Under the pieces are notes generated by a model. That model made no database searches and had not been told where the DNA came from. It was given only the letters and a program-made list of their open reading frames with translations. From Motacilla alba alba (Eukaryota; Chordata; Aves; Passeriformes; Motacillidae), in assembly GCF_015832195.1 (NCBI RefSeq), contig NC_052046.1, positions 47,626,473 to 47,690,472 of the forward strand: 64,000 nucleotides of DNA, in the 5' to 3' direction. Below, in pieces: positions 13,533 through 26,473 of this stretch. Numbering within the stretch: position 1 is the first letter of the stretch; every line of letters starts with the position of its first letter. The position numbers were made by a program, and so were the translations under genes.

Positions 13533-13900
13533 TGTCATGGTTTGCAGCTAGCTTGTAGCTGCCAAATGAATCAGACCTTCAGCCTCGGCTAGCCTAGAGG
13601 TAAACAGGTCCTCAGATGAGGCAGGGATAGGTTGAGTTTAAATCTACACAGGGACATTCATCTAGCATGTTCCATCCTGAGCTGCCGGCATCTCCCTGGT
13701 CAGGAACTGGGCTGTGAGAGGATCAGACCAACGAGCTGTAGAGACCCAGCACTTTTGAACTCCCTTTATAAGAAGGCTCTCAACAATAAGACAGGCTGTT
13801 TGTCCCATGGAGCTTTGGTGTGTGTGTGTGATCCCTCTCTCCAACCACCGACCTCATGGAACATCTGGAATTTTATGTTATAATACTTGAATTTGAAACA
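13533..13900 (+). mobile_element. Candidate ERV solo LTR (fragment)
   Basis: The block begins TGTCATGGTTTG, a common start of bird retroviral LTRs. It is richer in GC than its surroundings and carries TTTATAAG at about 13765 in TATA-box position. Following text (a CTCTCAACAATAAG stretch, then a GT-rich stretch) resembles LTR R/U5 sequence. The right end is uncertain; AAACA near 13900 could be the terminal CA. I found no convincing target-site duplication and no internal retroviral genes beside it. The alternative is an unrelated unique segment with a chance TGTCATGG start. Confidence 0.5.
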
Positions 13901-15667
13901 CAACAAAATTGAAAGCAAAACCTGAAGAGACCAAAATAATCCTGAATAGTTAACACTTCTTTTTTTTCAGCTTGGTTTTGATAGTCACAACAAAAATGTC
14001 AGAAGTTTTAAGAAGAAAATGCTTTGTTCCAAACAGTTCCAAGATGCTTCAATATATTTTTAAGTGTTGAAGTAAATAATTTTTAAGGGTATCTACAATC
14101 AAACAGGACAGTGTTTTCATTACTAGAAATGAAAAATATGGGGACTTGGTATAATTTCCACGACTGCTGATTTCTATGTGTATACATGACAGCTTTCAGT
14201 GTAGAAGTGTGCTAATATTTTGTAAATATTCTTTGCCCCATTTTAATCCTGAGTGAGTGTGTGTCCTTTTGCTAGTGGCTCATACTTTAGAATGGCCTGT
14301 AAATGATGTTCACAGGCTAAGAAAAATGGTTTTCAACTCGTCTTTGTTAGAAAGTTTCCTGCCTCTAGACTGCAGGATTATAATTATATCTATATATGAG
14401 AAAATTATGATAAATTTTATGGTAGATTTATTTACGGTTCTATGTGAAGTGCATTTTAAGTTCAAACTTTGGGATATATAAAAACCTTAACATAAAAGAC
14501 CTAAACAAGAGAAATAAAAATAAAAGTATTACTTATAATGTATATTTACACATTTTAAAACCCAAAAAGACCTTAAACAAACAAACAAACAAAACCCACT
14601 TCAATTTCTTCACGTCAATCTGCATTATTTTATGATCAATGGAACTTTCTGTATTTCAGCTTTTTTATTTTAAAAAACCCATTTGATCAGATATAACTTA
14701 CTCTAGAAGAAATATTATTTTAATACCAAAAGCATTAAAAGTTTGGATAAAATGTTCCAGATGGCCATTGAACTCTGAACATTTATTGTACCTATTAACC
14801 TTTCAGAATTATATCCACTTTATCACATGGCACTTCAAGATACTCTGCTTGAAGCAGGTTTCTGCAAAGCATTAAAAGCATAGAGCTTTGAATTTTGATC
14901 CAGCATGTTTTAAAATATCTTTACTACCTGCAGACTGAACACAGTCCAAATGCTGTAATTGGTATTAGATGAAAAGGTACGAGGAGAAGAGCTACCCTCC
15001 TCTGCCAATCCCATAAGGTAAAGGAGTGACTTTTGTGTTTCAAAGAAAAAAATTTGGGTACCTACCAGCAGATGCTATTAAGAGGCTTGCTAGCAATGAA
15101 CTTCATGAAAATATTTCCTTCAAAGAAATAAACAAAAAAGGTGTTTTAATTTTCAAATAGAATTTTTTAAAATGATGGCTAGTTTATATGGTCTCTGCTT
15201 AATGTACTGACTACTGTGAGTAACCAGTTCAAGCAACAGTGTGGGCTGACAAATCTGCAGCTGCTGTATGTTGTGTAGCTGGTGTCAATAGTCAATCCCC
15301 ATCAGTGGTTTTGCTGTGGCACCTTTGTGCCTAAGTCCCTTCCCCTATTAACATGTTTTCAGTAAGAAAAAGAGAGTGGAATATCATTTAAAGGTTTACT
15401 AGTGCAATACAGAATGCAGTGTAAAGGTCTTGGGTTAATAGCAAAATTGATTTAGGAATAATGCAGCTGCTGAATTTCCCTGGAGTATATTGCCTCAATG
15501 CTGAGAAATCACCTGTGCTTTCTTTCTCTACAGCCACAGAAAGGGTAGATATTTCCGTGTATGATTTGTGGACAGGTTTTCTAGAAAATCAGAACAAATA
15601 GGAATTTGCAGAGAAAATAAAATGAGCCAATGAATAGCAATCATTTTAAGACATCTAAATTTGCAGA
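13901..15667. other. Unique AT-rich DNA
   Basis: No gene or interspersed repeat recognised. A short (AAAC)n run sits at about 14573-14592. Confidence 0.55.
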
Positions 15668-15721
15668 AAATCATAAAATAATTTATGTTAGAAAAGACCT
15701 TTAAGATCAATAAGCCAAATT
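15668..15721 (-). mobile_element. CR1 3' tip fragment
   Basis: About 54 bases resemble the reverse complement of the CR1 3' end: an AATCATAAAAT start, then GTTAGAAAAGACCTTTAAG, then an AATAAGCCAA stretch. The similarity fades to the right. It is a very short, 5'-truncated and diverged insertion in minus orientation. Confidence 0.6.
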
Positions 15722-18310
15722 ATTAGAATGACATGCTGAAATTGAACAGGATTTTTTTGGCCACCGTAACACCTAAAAGTCCACTCAATTTGATCTACCT
15801 TTAGATCCATCCATCAGCTTCATCAGCTTGCTCTAGATTTTGTTTGATTTTTTGGGTTTTTTCTTTTCAAGAAGTCTTGATGATTAATACGGCAACCCTA
15901 CATTCTACCTAGCAGGTATTAACAAATGTCAGATTGTGTTTCAGACTTTGTGTTTCTCAGCAAGAACCACCCCCAGAGCAAGAAGTTCAGGCAAAGTGTT
16001 AATAAGGTTTGATGGCCTTTTTCATCCGCACTTCACTCTTTAGTATTCATCTAGTTTATCTGAAACCTTACTTTATCTCCTTGTCAAAGAAAGACAAGCT
16101 TTGTTCTCCCTAACAGTTTGCTCTTGGATGCAAAAATGGCAGTAGAGAGAAGAAAAATCCACTTTCACGTCCACCAAATAGCAGCTCAAGTCTTATGGTA
16201 ATTTCTTCACATGATGCTAGCTCAGATTTGCTGAGTGATAACTATGAAACAAAGTTTAGTAAAGAGATCTTCTTCTCTCAGTATTTTTCTCCTTGGGCTG
16301 TTCATTTGTACTTCACCTGCTGGGCAATGGCATTGCAACTCTCATGTGGCTGCCACTGTGTAGAGCACAAATTGGGAAATTATATCCCAATCACCTCTTC
16401 CAAATTTCAATGCATAGCCCTTGATGCTCGGAAAAATTTTCTCAGTTGTGAGTAGCCATATCTAGTGTTCTGCAACAGAAATATCTGCCTACCTGCTTGA
16501 CACCTGCAGAGCCTGAAGCAAGAGGGCAGGATCCTTAGGAAGAAAGACTTTAGTGAGCAGTGCCAGCCTTCTTGTGGCTTTGTAGCAAGTGCAACCTATG
16601 TGACTGCTGGCACAGCAGGTAATTATATAATGCTTGCTTGAAGAGAAATTCATCATATGCTGGGATGTAACAGTGACAAGGTATTTGAAGTACACAAACA
16701 AAGGCAGGGCTTGGCATTTGTACACAGCAGTGTTGCTGGTTGCTGTAGGCATCATTCAAGAAAATCACCAAACACTGTGTATTTTTTCACACTTCCTTTT
16801 CTGCTTTCCCAGGTAGTCTCATTCTCTCTCTGTGTAGTAAATAGAGAGCCCAGAATGTTTTTGGTTGGATTCCTTTTCTTTCTATAGGATGTTTTTCATG
16901 GAGTTTTTGGGCATACTGAAGTGTTTGACACAGATATAACAGAAGTGAGAGTTGATATAACAGAAGTGAGAGTAAGGGAAGGGTATTTTGCAGCATAGGT
17001 GGTATTTACAGGATTATATAAAGACACTTGCCTAGATACAAGCCTTTCTATAAATATCTCTGCTCTTCATCAACCTTAAACAGCTGCCACACCTTTCCAA
17101 ATCAATAAAAAGTGATGTAATGAAATCAGAGCTGAGCTGAAAATCAGTGATCTATCATGTCATTTCAGACATAATGTGTTGGATTATTATATGTATGTTG
17201 TCTCTTTTTGTCTCAGAGTTTGGCTTTAACAACAGCCATGTAGCCTGCATCCATTCTGTCCTACATATTGGTCTGTGCCTCAAACGGCATCATTTTGCCC
17301 AGAAAGTCCTTCCCCTGTGGTGTATTTCAAATATGAAATGAATTGCATTCTGCTCAACAAGTCAGCAGGAGCTGGACAGGAATGAATGCTGAATCTTGGC
17401 ACCTGCCAATGGGAGAGATTTGGAAAGCTTGCTCTTAGTGCTCACCTGTTTCTGAACAGTGCTCCATGGCTGGTCATCAATGGAAAGACTATGGAGCTAT
17501 TTTAAAGATTTAAAAACTTATAATGAACATTACACCAATCTTCAGATATTTGAGACTGTAAATGAATGAAACTCTTTAACTTCTTTATTGGAACATGTCA
17601 AAGACTGCGAGTTCTGGCTAACTTTTCTGTCTCAAGACTGTAGGATGTCAAATCCAGCCACAAATCAATTTATTTCCATTAAAGCTGCAGTTCAGTTCAC
17701 CCTGTTTATAATTGTCATCACACGTGCTTCTTAATGGTTCTTTCATTTTGTCAAAATATATTTGCACATTATTAATGAATATTCCTCAGAGATACTATTC
17801 ACAGATACAGACATGCAGTGCACTGATACTGATGAAAGTGCTAAGGTCAACTGTTGAGTGGAGCCAGAACTATATGGGGGCTGCAGAGCATCTAAATTCC
17901 AGCTGACTTTCCAAGTCCTTGGTTGCATTTGAAACATATGACAAGGAAAATGAAAAAAACAAAACCTTTACCCTACCAAAAAATAGAAAATAATATATTA
18001 CCTTGCTTACCTTTCCTTGGGCTTTCTTATCTACTTGCTCTGATATGATTTGAAGTCAAGGCTCTTGTCACAAGAGCAGTTACTGGTTTATGCGGTAATA
18101 AAACATTGCATAGTGAAAATATTTAGACATACAGTGAGTTATGAACTGTGGTAAGACCATCCTCCTAGCATCTGCTTGCCAAATGACTGTGGTATTTCAT
18201 TCAGATCTGCACTGCTGGGATCTGAGTGGGAATACACTTTAATTCACCAAAGCTTACTATAATGTGTAAAAATGAGTAAGAATACACTATTACTTGGGGA
18301 TATGACTCTG
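15722..18310. other. Unique DNA
   Basis: No gene found. The only structured element noted is a perfect 21-base tandem duplication at 16933-16974. Several overlapping frames of 60-90 codons around 16.2-17.0 kb run on both strands and resemble no protein family I know. Confidence 0.55.
16933..16974 (+). repeat. 21-bp tandem duplication (2 copies)
   Basis: Two adjacent 21-base copies, each starting GATATAACAGAAGTGAGAGT, differ only at the last base. Such identity in unique DNA indicates a recent local duplication that may vary in copy number. Confidence 0.93.
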
Positions 18311-18474
18311 GCAAAAAAAAAAACAAAACCAAAAACAAAAAAAACCAAAACCAACCAACCAACCAACCAAAAAACCACCAAAAACCAAAAAACAAAACCA
18401 AAACAAACCAACCAACCAACCAACCAACCAAAAACCCAACATAAACACAAACAAACAAACAAACAAAAAACCCA
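18311..18474 (+). repeat. A/C-only low-complexity tract with (CCAA)n arrays
   Basis: About 160 bases are almost wholly A and C on this strand. It contains (CCAA)n at 18351-18370, a second run at 18408-18430 and (AAAC)n near 18445-18468. Open frames through it on both strands are compositional artefacts. The minus strand reads (GGTT)n, compatible with two-tier G-quadruplexes. Confidence 0.95.
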
Positions 18475-19091
18475 CCGAAACTTCCAAAGACAATATCTTT
18501 GGCAATTACAGGGACTTGTAGGTGAATAATCTTAGGGTCTAGCAGAAGATTGTAAGACAAGAGATCTGGAGATAGTTTTAGGCTTTATTATTGGCACAAT
18601 CATTGTTCCTGGCATTGTAATAAACTATTTGCTTTCCTCGTGGTGGGGCAAAGTACTCCTGATGGTATTTATGGACTGCTAGAGATCTGATGGAGATCTG
18701 ATTTACTAGTCTAAGTATACCTGTGATATTTTTTCCCCTTAAAAGCATCTCTAACAATGGATTTTTTTTTTCCCCAGAAAGTTGTAAACAAGCCTTATTA
18801 TGTTCCTAGAAAGGGACAGGATAGTTCTTCATGTGACAGTAAATTATTGAGGGTTTGCCTTTTCTGTGTATTCCTAATATAGATCTGTCTACCAGTCCTC
18901 TAGTTATGGGACTTTCTGAAGCTATTGTTTTCAAAGACCACACTGCCTCTTGTAGTGGGTTTCAGTGAGCATATTCCCAAGCTGCTGTCATGCTTCTAAC
19001 AGAGCAGTGTTCAAAGCACAGGGTCTCAGTCCCCTACCTTAGTAATCTTGTGATTGCAGGGCATAGATGCTCTATCTTTATTTTTTTGTTC

Positions 19092-19109
19092 TTTTTTTTT
19101 TTTTTTTTT
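19092..19109 (+). repeat. Poly-T tract
   Basis: Eighteen T residues in a longer T-rich neighbourhood starting near 19079. Confidence 0.9.
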
Positions 19110-19911
19110 CTGCATCAGAAAAGACAGTCAGGCTGTCTTTCTAGTGAGCTGCTAGTGAGCAGCTAGCGAGCCACACCAGATTAGGCCAATATTCTTTAAA
19201 TCATAGTCTGTGTGTGCTTTTTCACGGCTGGATGATCCAGGGTATTAAGAGGAATGTTTGCTAAGACAAATGCTGCTGTCAGATTCATCAGCTCAATATG
19301 GCAATGTTCTGTTGAACTGCGTGTTACAGAGAGCAGATCTTGCATGGTCCATTAACTGATCACCTCCCTCTCCTCATCTTTTAAAATTTGTTGCAGTTTA
19401 TGCTTGTGTGAAGAGTTTTCTAGATACTTGTCTCAGTTACAATAACTTCCTTTAAAAGGTCTGTAAAAATGTTGCAGTTGAAACAAAAATTGTGACCTCC
19501 TTCCCCTGCCCAACAACTTCTTTCTATTTAGTCAAGAGTTCTGCTGTGATCACTGTGGAAGCATTTCATTGTTCTCTTACATTCACCAGACAAGGGTCTT
19601 CAAAGTCCTTCAAAAATTACAGAGAGAGATGCTTCCCCCAGTTCATGTCTGCAGCTGATTCTAGCTTGGAGATTTTACCTCTGGGAAACTTTGAACTCTG
19701 ATCCAGGATAACATGGAGCCTGGATGTAGGAAGAGCTCTGAACATATTTTCTGAAGAACTGATTCATTGAATTTTAGCAACCTCTTGGGAAGATTCCACT
19801 CTGGGAGATATCTTTCTCTTTTCTCTTTGTGTTACATTCTATACAAGATTTTAAATTAGGTTTTTGTTACAAAAGAGACAAATTCACTGAAAAAATAATA
19901 ATCCTTGGTTG

Positions 19912-19928
19912 TTTTTTTTTTTTTTTTT
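19912..19928 (+). repeat. Poly-T tract
   Basis: Seventeen uninterrupted T residues, followed by AATAGG. Confidence 0.9.
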
Positions 19929-21202
19929 AATAGGATACTTAAAAGTAAGGACCTGATCACTACAAACCTAAGCTTGGTAAAACACCTGCTGAAATCAATC
20001 AGTCTGTGCTTTCTTAAATGTCCTAAATTTGGCTTTTGCAGTGGAACTTGGTTTTCCAGACTTTAGGCATTGTAAAAATGGTCTGAGAGTGTCAGTCTGG
20101 TCTCTCTCTCTTTGGTCTGTGTAAAATGTTGTACTTAACATTGATGAAGTGATCTTGTCCTTAAAATGAAGTGTGAATTTTCTGAGAAAATTTGATTGGA
20201 ATGTTAGAGCTGAGGGTGGCTTTGAGAGACTGTGAAATGAGACAGATAACAGCAGTTATTTCAACCATCCTAAAGTGAGTTTTAGGGGTGAAAAAGTTAA
20301 AGGAAGATGGAGTATTTTCCATTAAAGACTTGAAATAAAAATGCCTGCTTGTAAAAGATTGTATGATATAAGACAATCACACTGTCTGACATGATGCTGT
20401 GTGTGGAACTAGCAGTGCAGTGTAATTCATCCAAACTTTTAGAAGAACAGTCTGTTTTTTGTCCCAGGTGGGAGCGCAAATAGGGTGATTTCATGCCTTT
20501 CTTTCACTTATTCTAGATCCTTCAGCTAATGCATTTTGCAGTAAGATTTTGCTGAGATTTAATCTGATCCTCCTGTACCACTGTAACACTGCATATTGCT
20601 GATGGCCTCCTTTGCTTGGGAAAGGAAATAAGTACCAAAGCTTTTGTATATCTGCTTGATGATGGGCAATGTCTTCAACTCTTAAATTTTACAACTGTGT
20701 AATTCTTAATGTGTAACACATTTTGCAAAGATGTGCAAGGAAGAACAAATGTTTGTACTCCGTTCCATATTTTGAATAAAGTAACAATCCCCAAGCAATG
20801 CTTATGTATAGATCAGCCTATGCACAATAAATTCATGAAAGGTGGGAAGAAAAGATACATTAAAAAATTGAAAATGCATCATCATAACTATTGGATTCCA
20901 ATCTCAGCATCTAATGCTGACAAACAACTTACAGGAACTGCAACCTAGGATTCTTGAGGAGATGGATTAAGGAATCCAGGTGTTTATTTTGATTTTCAGA
21001 TGCAAAAATAAACAGAACTACAAGTTCAAAACAGTCAATTTTTGGCTTCATAAGCCTTGACTGCCTAAGCATGGAATCAGTCCAGGTGATCACCCTTGCA
21101 TTTATAAGGGTGGCAATTCTAGTCACTTGTCTTGCATGTGCAAAGCTCTTGTTAACAATACTGTTGTGATTACACTTCATTATCTAATGAAGCACAGTCA
21201 GA

Positions 21203-21232
21203 AAAACAAACAAACAAACAAACAAACAAACA
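21203..21232 (+). repeat. (AAAC)n microsatellite
   Basis: About seven perfect AAAC units followed by an A-rich tail. It is a simple tandem repeat. Confidence 0.95.
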
Positions 21233-22099
21233 ACAAAAAAACCCAAAACCAACCCCAAATATGCATGAAATGAGAGAGGTGACTGCAGCCTTCAAAAGAA
21301 ACTCCTGGCATTTCTGCTGAATCAACTGTTCTGCCCTTTCATGCCAATAACAGCTCACTTACGCTTCATGGAGAGTGTAAGCACTCTCAGATTTACTGGA
21401 CCAGTTAAACAAATATTTCTACCAAACTCATACAATTATTTATATGTCTGAAATATGCAGGGTTAGATTCCAAATATTGAAACAATCCCACATTGTTTGC
21501 AGTGCTCTTCCAACAGTGTGGTCAATTTTTTAATATGTGATTAATAAATTACTGACTACATAAACATGTAGGTGAATAAAGTTATACATGCAAATGCACA
21601 GGACATCAGAAAGGCATTGAAGTCTCAAGAAAGTCTTTTAGAAGAATGTACATAAATCCATATGACACAGAAATAAAATTTGTACATCAAATGAAAGCAA
21701 AATTAGTTTTGTGGGTTTCTTTATTGAATTAAATATTCACCACAGGAATAGAAAACCCAAAAGATTTTATACACATGTACATGCATATCCTACAAACCTG
21801 GCTTTATAGCTAGATCTAAATCAGAAGATTAGAGAAACTCCCTCAAGAGGAGATGGTGGAAAGTTGATGAAGACAGAGGAAAAACAGGGCAAGACTGATG
21901 ACAGGCTAAGGTGAGAATAAAGCAGAAGAAAGGAATACTATATTGTCTTGGTTTTAATTTTTTTCCTTTGTGTAAAAATATACTTTCTGAGCTTTTAATT
22001 GTCATTCGTTGTTGATATCAGTAGAAAGATGGTTGGAGGTGAAATCAGAGGAAACTGAGAAGTTATATTCACATTCTTAAAAATTACAGCGTAAAATAC

Positions 22100-22800
22100 A
22101 ATTGCTACTCCCTGGATGGAATATGGTTGGCCTGCCTGAAACATGTTCCATGATAATTCCCTGCAACCACAATCTGCAACCAGAGCACCTGCTAAAGGGG
22201 GTGGAATGGAGGGCAGAGTGGTGTGGAGACACTAGAGACAGACTCTGTTGTAATCCTTGCAGGAAGAGGAGCTTGATGGCACTTTGTGGTTGAGAATTTG
22301 CCCAGCAAGGGGAGATAGGAGAAGATGTCCTGCGGCTGAGCCAACACCATCACGAAGGTACCCACTTCCAAGATACAACCATCCCTCACTGGGCACGTGC
22401 TCTGTTCTTTTTTTTGACTGTGTCTTTAAAAATGAAGTGAGACAATTTTAAACCAATCAGTGGCAAAGGTATGCATGACTAGAGCCACTCAAGCTCCACT
22501 TAAACATAAAGGAACAGTATAAAAGGAAGTTGAGAATGAGGGGAAAGTTAGGAAAGAGTCCATTATGGCTAATAGGATCAGGCTGAACCTGTTTTCTCTC
22601 CCAAAGAGATGCTTACAGGGTGAGAATCACACTGTGTGTGTGCTGAAGACTTTCACTGGGGATTAGAGCTTGTCTGTATCTTGCTTTGAATATATTTTTG
22701 CAGTGAGTCAATCCTTGAACCTTAACCTGTCACAATATTCTGTTAATAAAGAGTGTTATTCCGTAAACTGTTGGTTCCAGTCATTTGCCATAGCATTCGC
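22100..22800 (+). mobile_element. Endogenous retrovirus LTR, plus orientation
   Basis: This has the promoter layout of a retroviral LTR. ACCAATCAG gives a CCAAT box at 22453-22457, TATAAAAGG follows at 22518-22526, and AATAAA lies at 22745-22750. The spacings (about 65 and 220 bases) suit U3, R and U5. The text between resembles a bird ERV LTR as I remember it. Edges are unclear: the 5' end could lie anywhere from about 21944 (a TGTCTTGG word) to 22110. The 3' end is placed just before TGGCATACCC, which looks like a decayed primer-binding-site start. No retroviral coding sequence follows, so it is a solo LTR or an LTR with a short stub of leader. Confidence 0.6.
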
Positions 22801-23000
22801 TGGCTGCAGGTGGCATACCCAAATAAAGAGGAAGACCCACTGAGAGTTCATAAAGTGAGAAGACCCACTGAGGGGTCTCCCTTATACTCCTGATGTGTGT
22901 CTCTAAGTCAGTTGAACTACCCTCCAATCCAGCAGGACTGCCCAGTGAAGAGTTTCCCTAACAGGATGCAGAGAGACAGGTTGGGGACTGGGCACAAGGA
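22801..23000 (+). other. Possible ERV leader remnant with 28-bp spaced repeat
   Basis: Directly downstream of the LTR candidate. GAAGACCCACTGAG occurs at 22831-22844 and again at 22859-22872. The segment is less AT-rich than later DNA and could be retroviral leader or unrelated unique sequence. I cannot decide which. Confidence 0.3.
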
Positions 23001-26000
23001 GCTTGGCTTTCTTATATGGTGCTAAAAGACAAATTAAATACTAAGGGTAGAGGAAGTCTCTCCTTTTCACGTGACAACATCTCATTCCATTCTGCTGGAC
23101 TCTTCTTCCTCACAGAGCTCAGAGACAATGTGAAAATATTGGTTTCTCTAATAGGTGTTTGTTTATTTTTCTTACGTCCTACATGCAAAGTGAGACATGG
23201 CACTTTTTCTGTGTTTAGCTACCAGCATTTTACAATATTTTGCCTATTTTTAAACATGAAGTCTTGGCTTGTCCAGCCTACTACCTGAGTACCACTGTGC
23301 TTCCTGCTCCATGACTGTAACTTTTCTACAAGACTCTCTGCTTCTGTGGGAATATTCCTCAGCACTTAGATGATGAAAAGTCACTTAAATTTCTGTGTGT
23401 GTGCAGTATATACTAAAACTTCTTGGAGAATTTTTAGCCAAATTGGCAAGTTTATCTCTAAGTTAGGACCTTTATATTTTAAAGAAAGCTTATTATGAAT
23501 AGAGAAAGTAATTTACGTCAGCTAATGATCCATCTTATGGTAACCAAAAGCCAGGCATAAAATTGCAATTAGTTTCCTGCTAAAATTTTCAAGAGGACTT
23601 TATTTTTTTTTTCTGCATTGATGAAATATGCCATAAATATAAACAGTATTGTAGTCCTTTTCAACAATAACTGACTGAGCAAGAGTCTTTTTCCTCATCC
23701 AGGGTTCATTACGCATAATAATGTTGTTCATGAGTTTAATATAGCACCCATGGAGAGCTTGTTATTTCATGTATGTACTGTACTAGAATTTCTCAGGCTG
23801 AGCAAAAATTATGCATTTTTTTCAAAAAGAGCAAAAAGTCAAGTATTTCGGAATTACTTTAAGGGATGTGCAATAAGGAATGGAGAATTACTAAACTTGA
23901 GCACAAAACATTTCTCTGGGAGCTTCCTGCCTTCTGTGTATGTGCTCAGTGCTTTTCTTTGCAACATTAAAGTGGTGGTAGAAAACTAATGACAGCATAG
24001 TTCTCAGTGTCTGTATTATGCATGTTGGCAAGCAATGATTTATTTTACATCTTACAAGAATTGTATTATTTAGCTCACCCTTTCATGCAATGTAAAATTA
24101 ATAGGGGAACAATATTCTTTGGAGATTAGAAAATGTTTGATTCCAGGAGTAGCAGGCTTTATATGCCTTGTAAGAGCTGATTACCCAGTTCAAACATGCA
24201 TCTTATGAAATTTGAGTTCTGCCTTTCCTGTTATTTAAATCACCTTGAGAACAATTGAAGCTAAAATGTTGACCATTTCAAAATATTATTTAAATTCAGA
24301 AGGTAGCACATGCCTCTTCCCAAGTATTGTCATTTGAGCAGGAAGGCAAATGAGACATTTCAATCAACCAAAAGAGTGATTTCTGAGTCAAAACTATTAA
24401 ACTGTAGCATGAAAAGAGAAATAGATAGTAGGACAGGTATACTTGGGCAAATATTGATCGTAAGCGTCATGTGAGCAATGGAGTTTTACTTTTCTTATTT
24501 TTCAGTGTGTTCCACAAAGAGCCAGATAAGAAGGCAGGAAGAGATCTGAAGGAACCAATTCAAAGTGAAGAGAATCCCAGGAAGACCTTGATGATCTCTG
24601 TGGGACTTGGAGCATGCTTTTGTACAGAAACTGTAGAGAATCTACATGTCTACTATTTTTTTCCCTGAGACATTTTCAGGAAAAATGAAAACTAGCTTTT
24701 CATAATTTCACAGAATAAACATAAATTCACAGAATTTCACATGGAATTTGCTTGTACCAAGTATCTATATGCTTTTCTTAGAATTAATTAATTTATGAAA
24801 TGGAGTAACTTCTCCTCATGGTCAACCTTACCAAGTTATTGATGATAGATTTATTTGCTGAGCTTGTTTCTCAAATATATTTTTAATGTCTCTTTTACTT
24901 TTATGGTTTTATTGACTTAATTTAAGTTACATTTCTTTTTAATTCACAAAGTATAATACTTGGCATTTATCCACATTATCAAAACAGCTTGGTGCATATT
25001 TCTCCAACTTAATTGCTACTGAAAAAAAAACTCCAGGCCTGCATATACCTTCCTCACATTTCTTTATTTTCAAGTTCAGTTAACACCTATTCTGGTTTAA
25101 AATGTTCTGAATTTTTTTTTGTGCAAAAGAACTGCTACAGGAAATGTGAAAAAAATGAAGATTTCTTTTCAATATTCTTGTTGATAATTGCACAGCATTT
25201 TATTGACACAAGTCATATTAAAACTTTCTATTGTGGAGGTTTAGATAGTTTTATCCACACAAATCCATTAACTTCAGCTGTTAATAATGTGTTTATTTCC
25301 TTTTTGTTTCTTATCCTATTATGAGTAGATGACAAAGTCTAAGCATTACCAGAAACATTGCAAAGGCAAAGACTGTAGCTGAGCATTGAAATGACCTTAT
25401 GTCATACAGGCTCACTTTGCTGACTGGATCTCATGTTGGAGGAGATCCAGTAGGTAGAAAAGCCTCTCGTCTGTGCATAAAACCAGATGCCTGAGTTTTT
25501 CCTAGCATTGTACCAGCCTAAATTAATTTTCATTCAATTGCAGCATGGTGCAATTCACCAGGGTAAATGTGAAAATAATCTAGTTCTATTCCAAAAATAA
25601 AACACGAGAAAGAAAAATGAAATGAGGACACATCAATACTTGTACAGTGCTCAGAAAGCACCCTGTTTTTCTGGATTTCATAATGTCCTACCTCACGTTT
25701 TAGTTGGATTAATTTTCCTTATCCTAAAGTGCAACATAAAATACAAGAGGGGAACTTTTAGGCTAACTTTTAATCCACTAAGGAATTCATCCCAATTATG
25801 GGCAAAATATTAAGCCAGATCTTAATCCCCTCACGGTGCAGCTGTTCTTTGCTTTGCACAGGGCATGGCTCCCAGAGAAATGCATTTAGAGATCTTAAAC
25901 ACATGTTGTACTATGCATAAGAAGGTCTCTGTCAAATGAGAAATATGAAGTGAAATGATAGCTTTCTCACAGACATATTCTCCTGTTCTCTGTTGACTTA

Positions 26001-26299
26001 AAAATTAAGTTTATTTTGCCCTGAATGAGCTTCTCTTCTCACCCTTTAATCAGATTTAACATCTTCTATGCAATTTCTGTTTGCTGGCTAAGTATTATTT
26101 CTCCATTATTATTCCAAGATTTTCTACCTTTTTTCTACATTATCTTGCAATATCTTCATTTTCTTCTGCTTAAAATCTTGGTTTCTGACACTTTCAGGTT
26201 TGACCCCACTTTTGCCAATCCTCTTCTTTCATTTGCAGAGCTATTTATAATAGTTTTGAAAAAATTAATTTCTTCAAGTAAAAAAGCCAGCGCTAGCTA

Positions 26300-26315
26300 A
26301 GTTACCATGGTAACT
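26300..26315. promoter_or_regulatory. RFX X-box palindrome
   Basis: AGTTACCATGGTAACT is a perfect 16-base palindrome. Its core GTTACCATGGTAAC (26301-26314) matches the full two-half-site X-box bound by RFX-family transcription factors. The sequence match is direct. Whether it is bound or active is inference, since no gene lies nearby in the window. Confidence 0.6.
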
Positions 26316-26473
26316 GTCTCTTTTTCCTTGGGAATTAATGAGATTCTTGGTCATTTGGCCCTACAGGAACACTGGTTTCGGTAAAGAAATTGATACTATG
26401 TGACTTTATCTGTCTTCAAATAGCAGTGGCCTGGTTCTTAAATTATGTTTGTGCTCAGTGATTTAGCTTAGCC

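Larger units (their letters stand above)
18475..21943. other. Unique DNA with poly-T and (AAAC)n runs
   Basis: No gene or LTR recognised. Simple repeats are poly-T at 19092-19109 and 19912-19928, and (AAAC)n at 21203-21232. Confidence 0.55.

Noticed and set aside
18351..18430. Repeated units that might suggest a CRISPR-like array
   Set aside because: Four-base simple repeats without unique spacers, in a vertebrate genome.
18201..18560. 119-codon minus-strand frame rich in Trp, Phe, Gly, Val and Leu that looks membrane-like
   Set aside because: It is the translation of the A/C-only simple repeat. Similar frames exist in all minus-strand phases.
24471..24668. Possible small exon after a good acceptor-like TTATTTTTCAG (ends 24505)
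   Set aside because: No matching donor or recognisable peptide. Polypyrimidine-AG words are frequent in AT-rich DNA.
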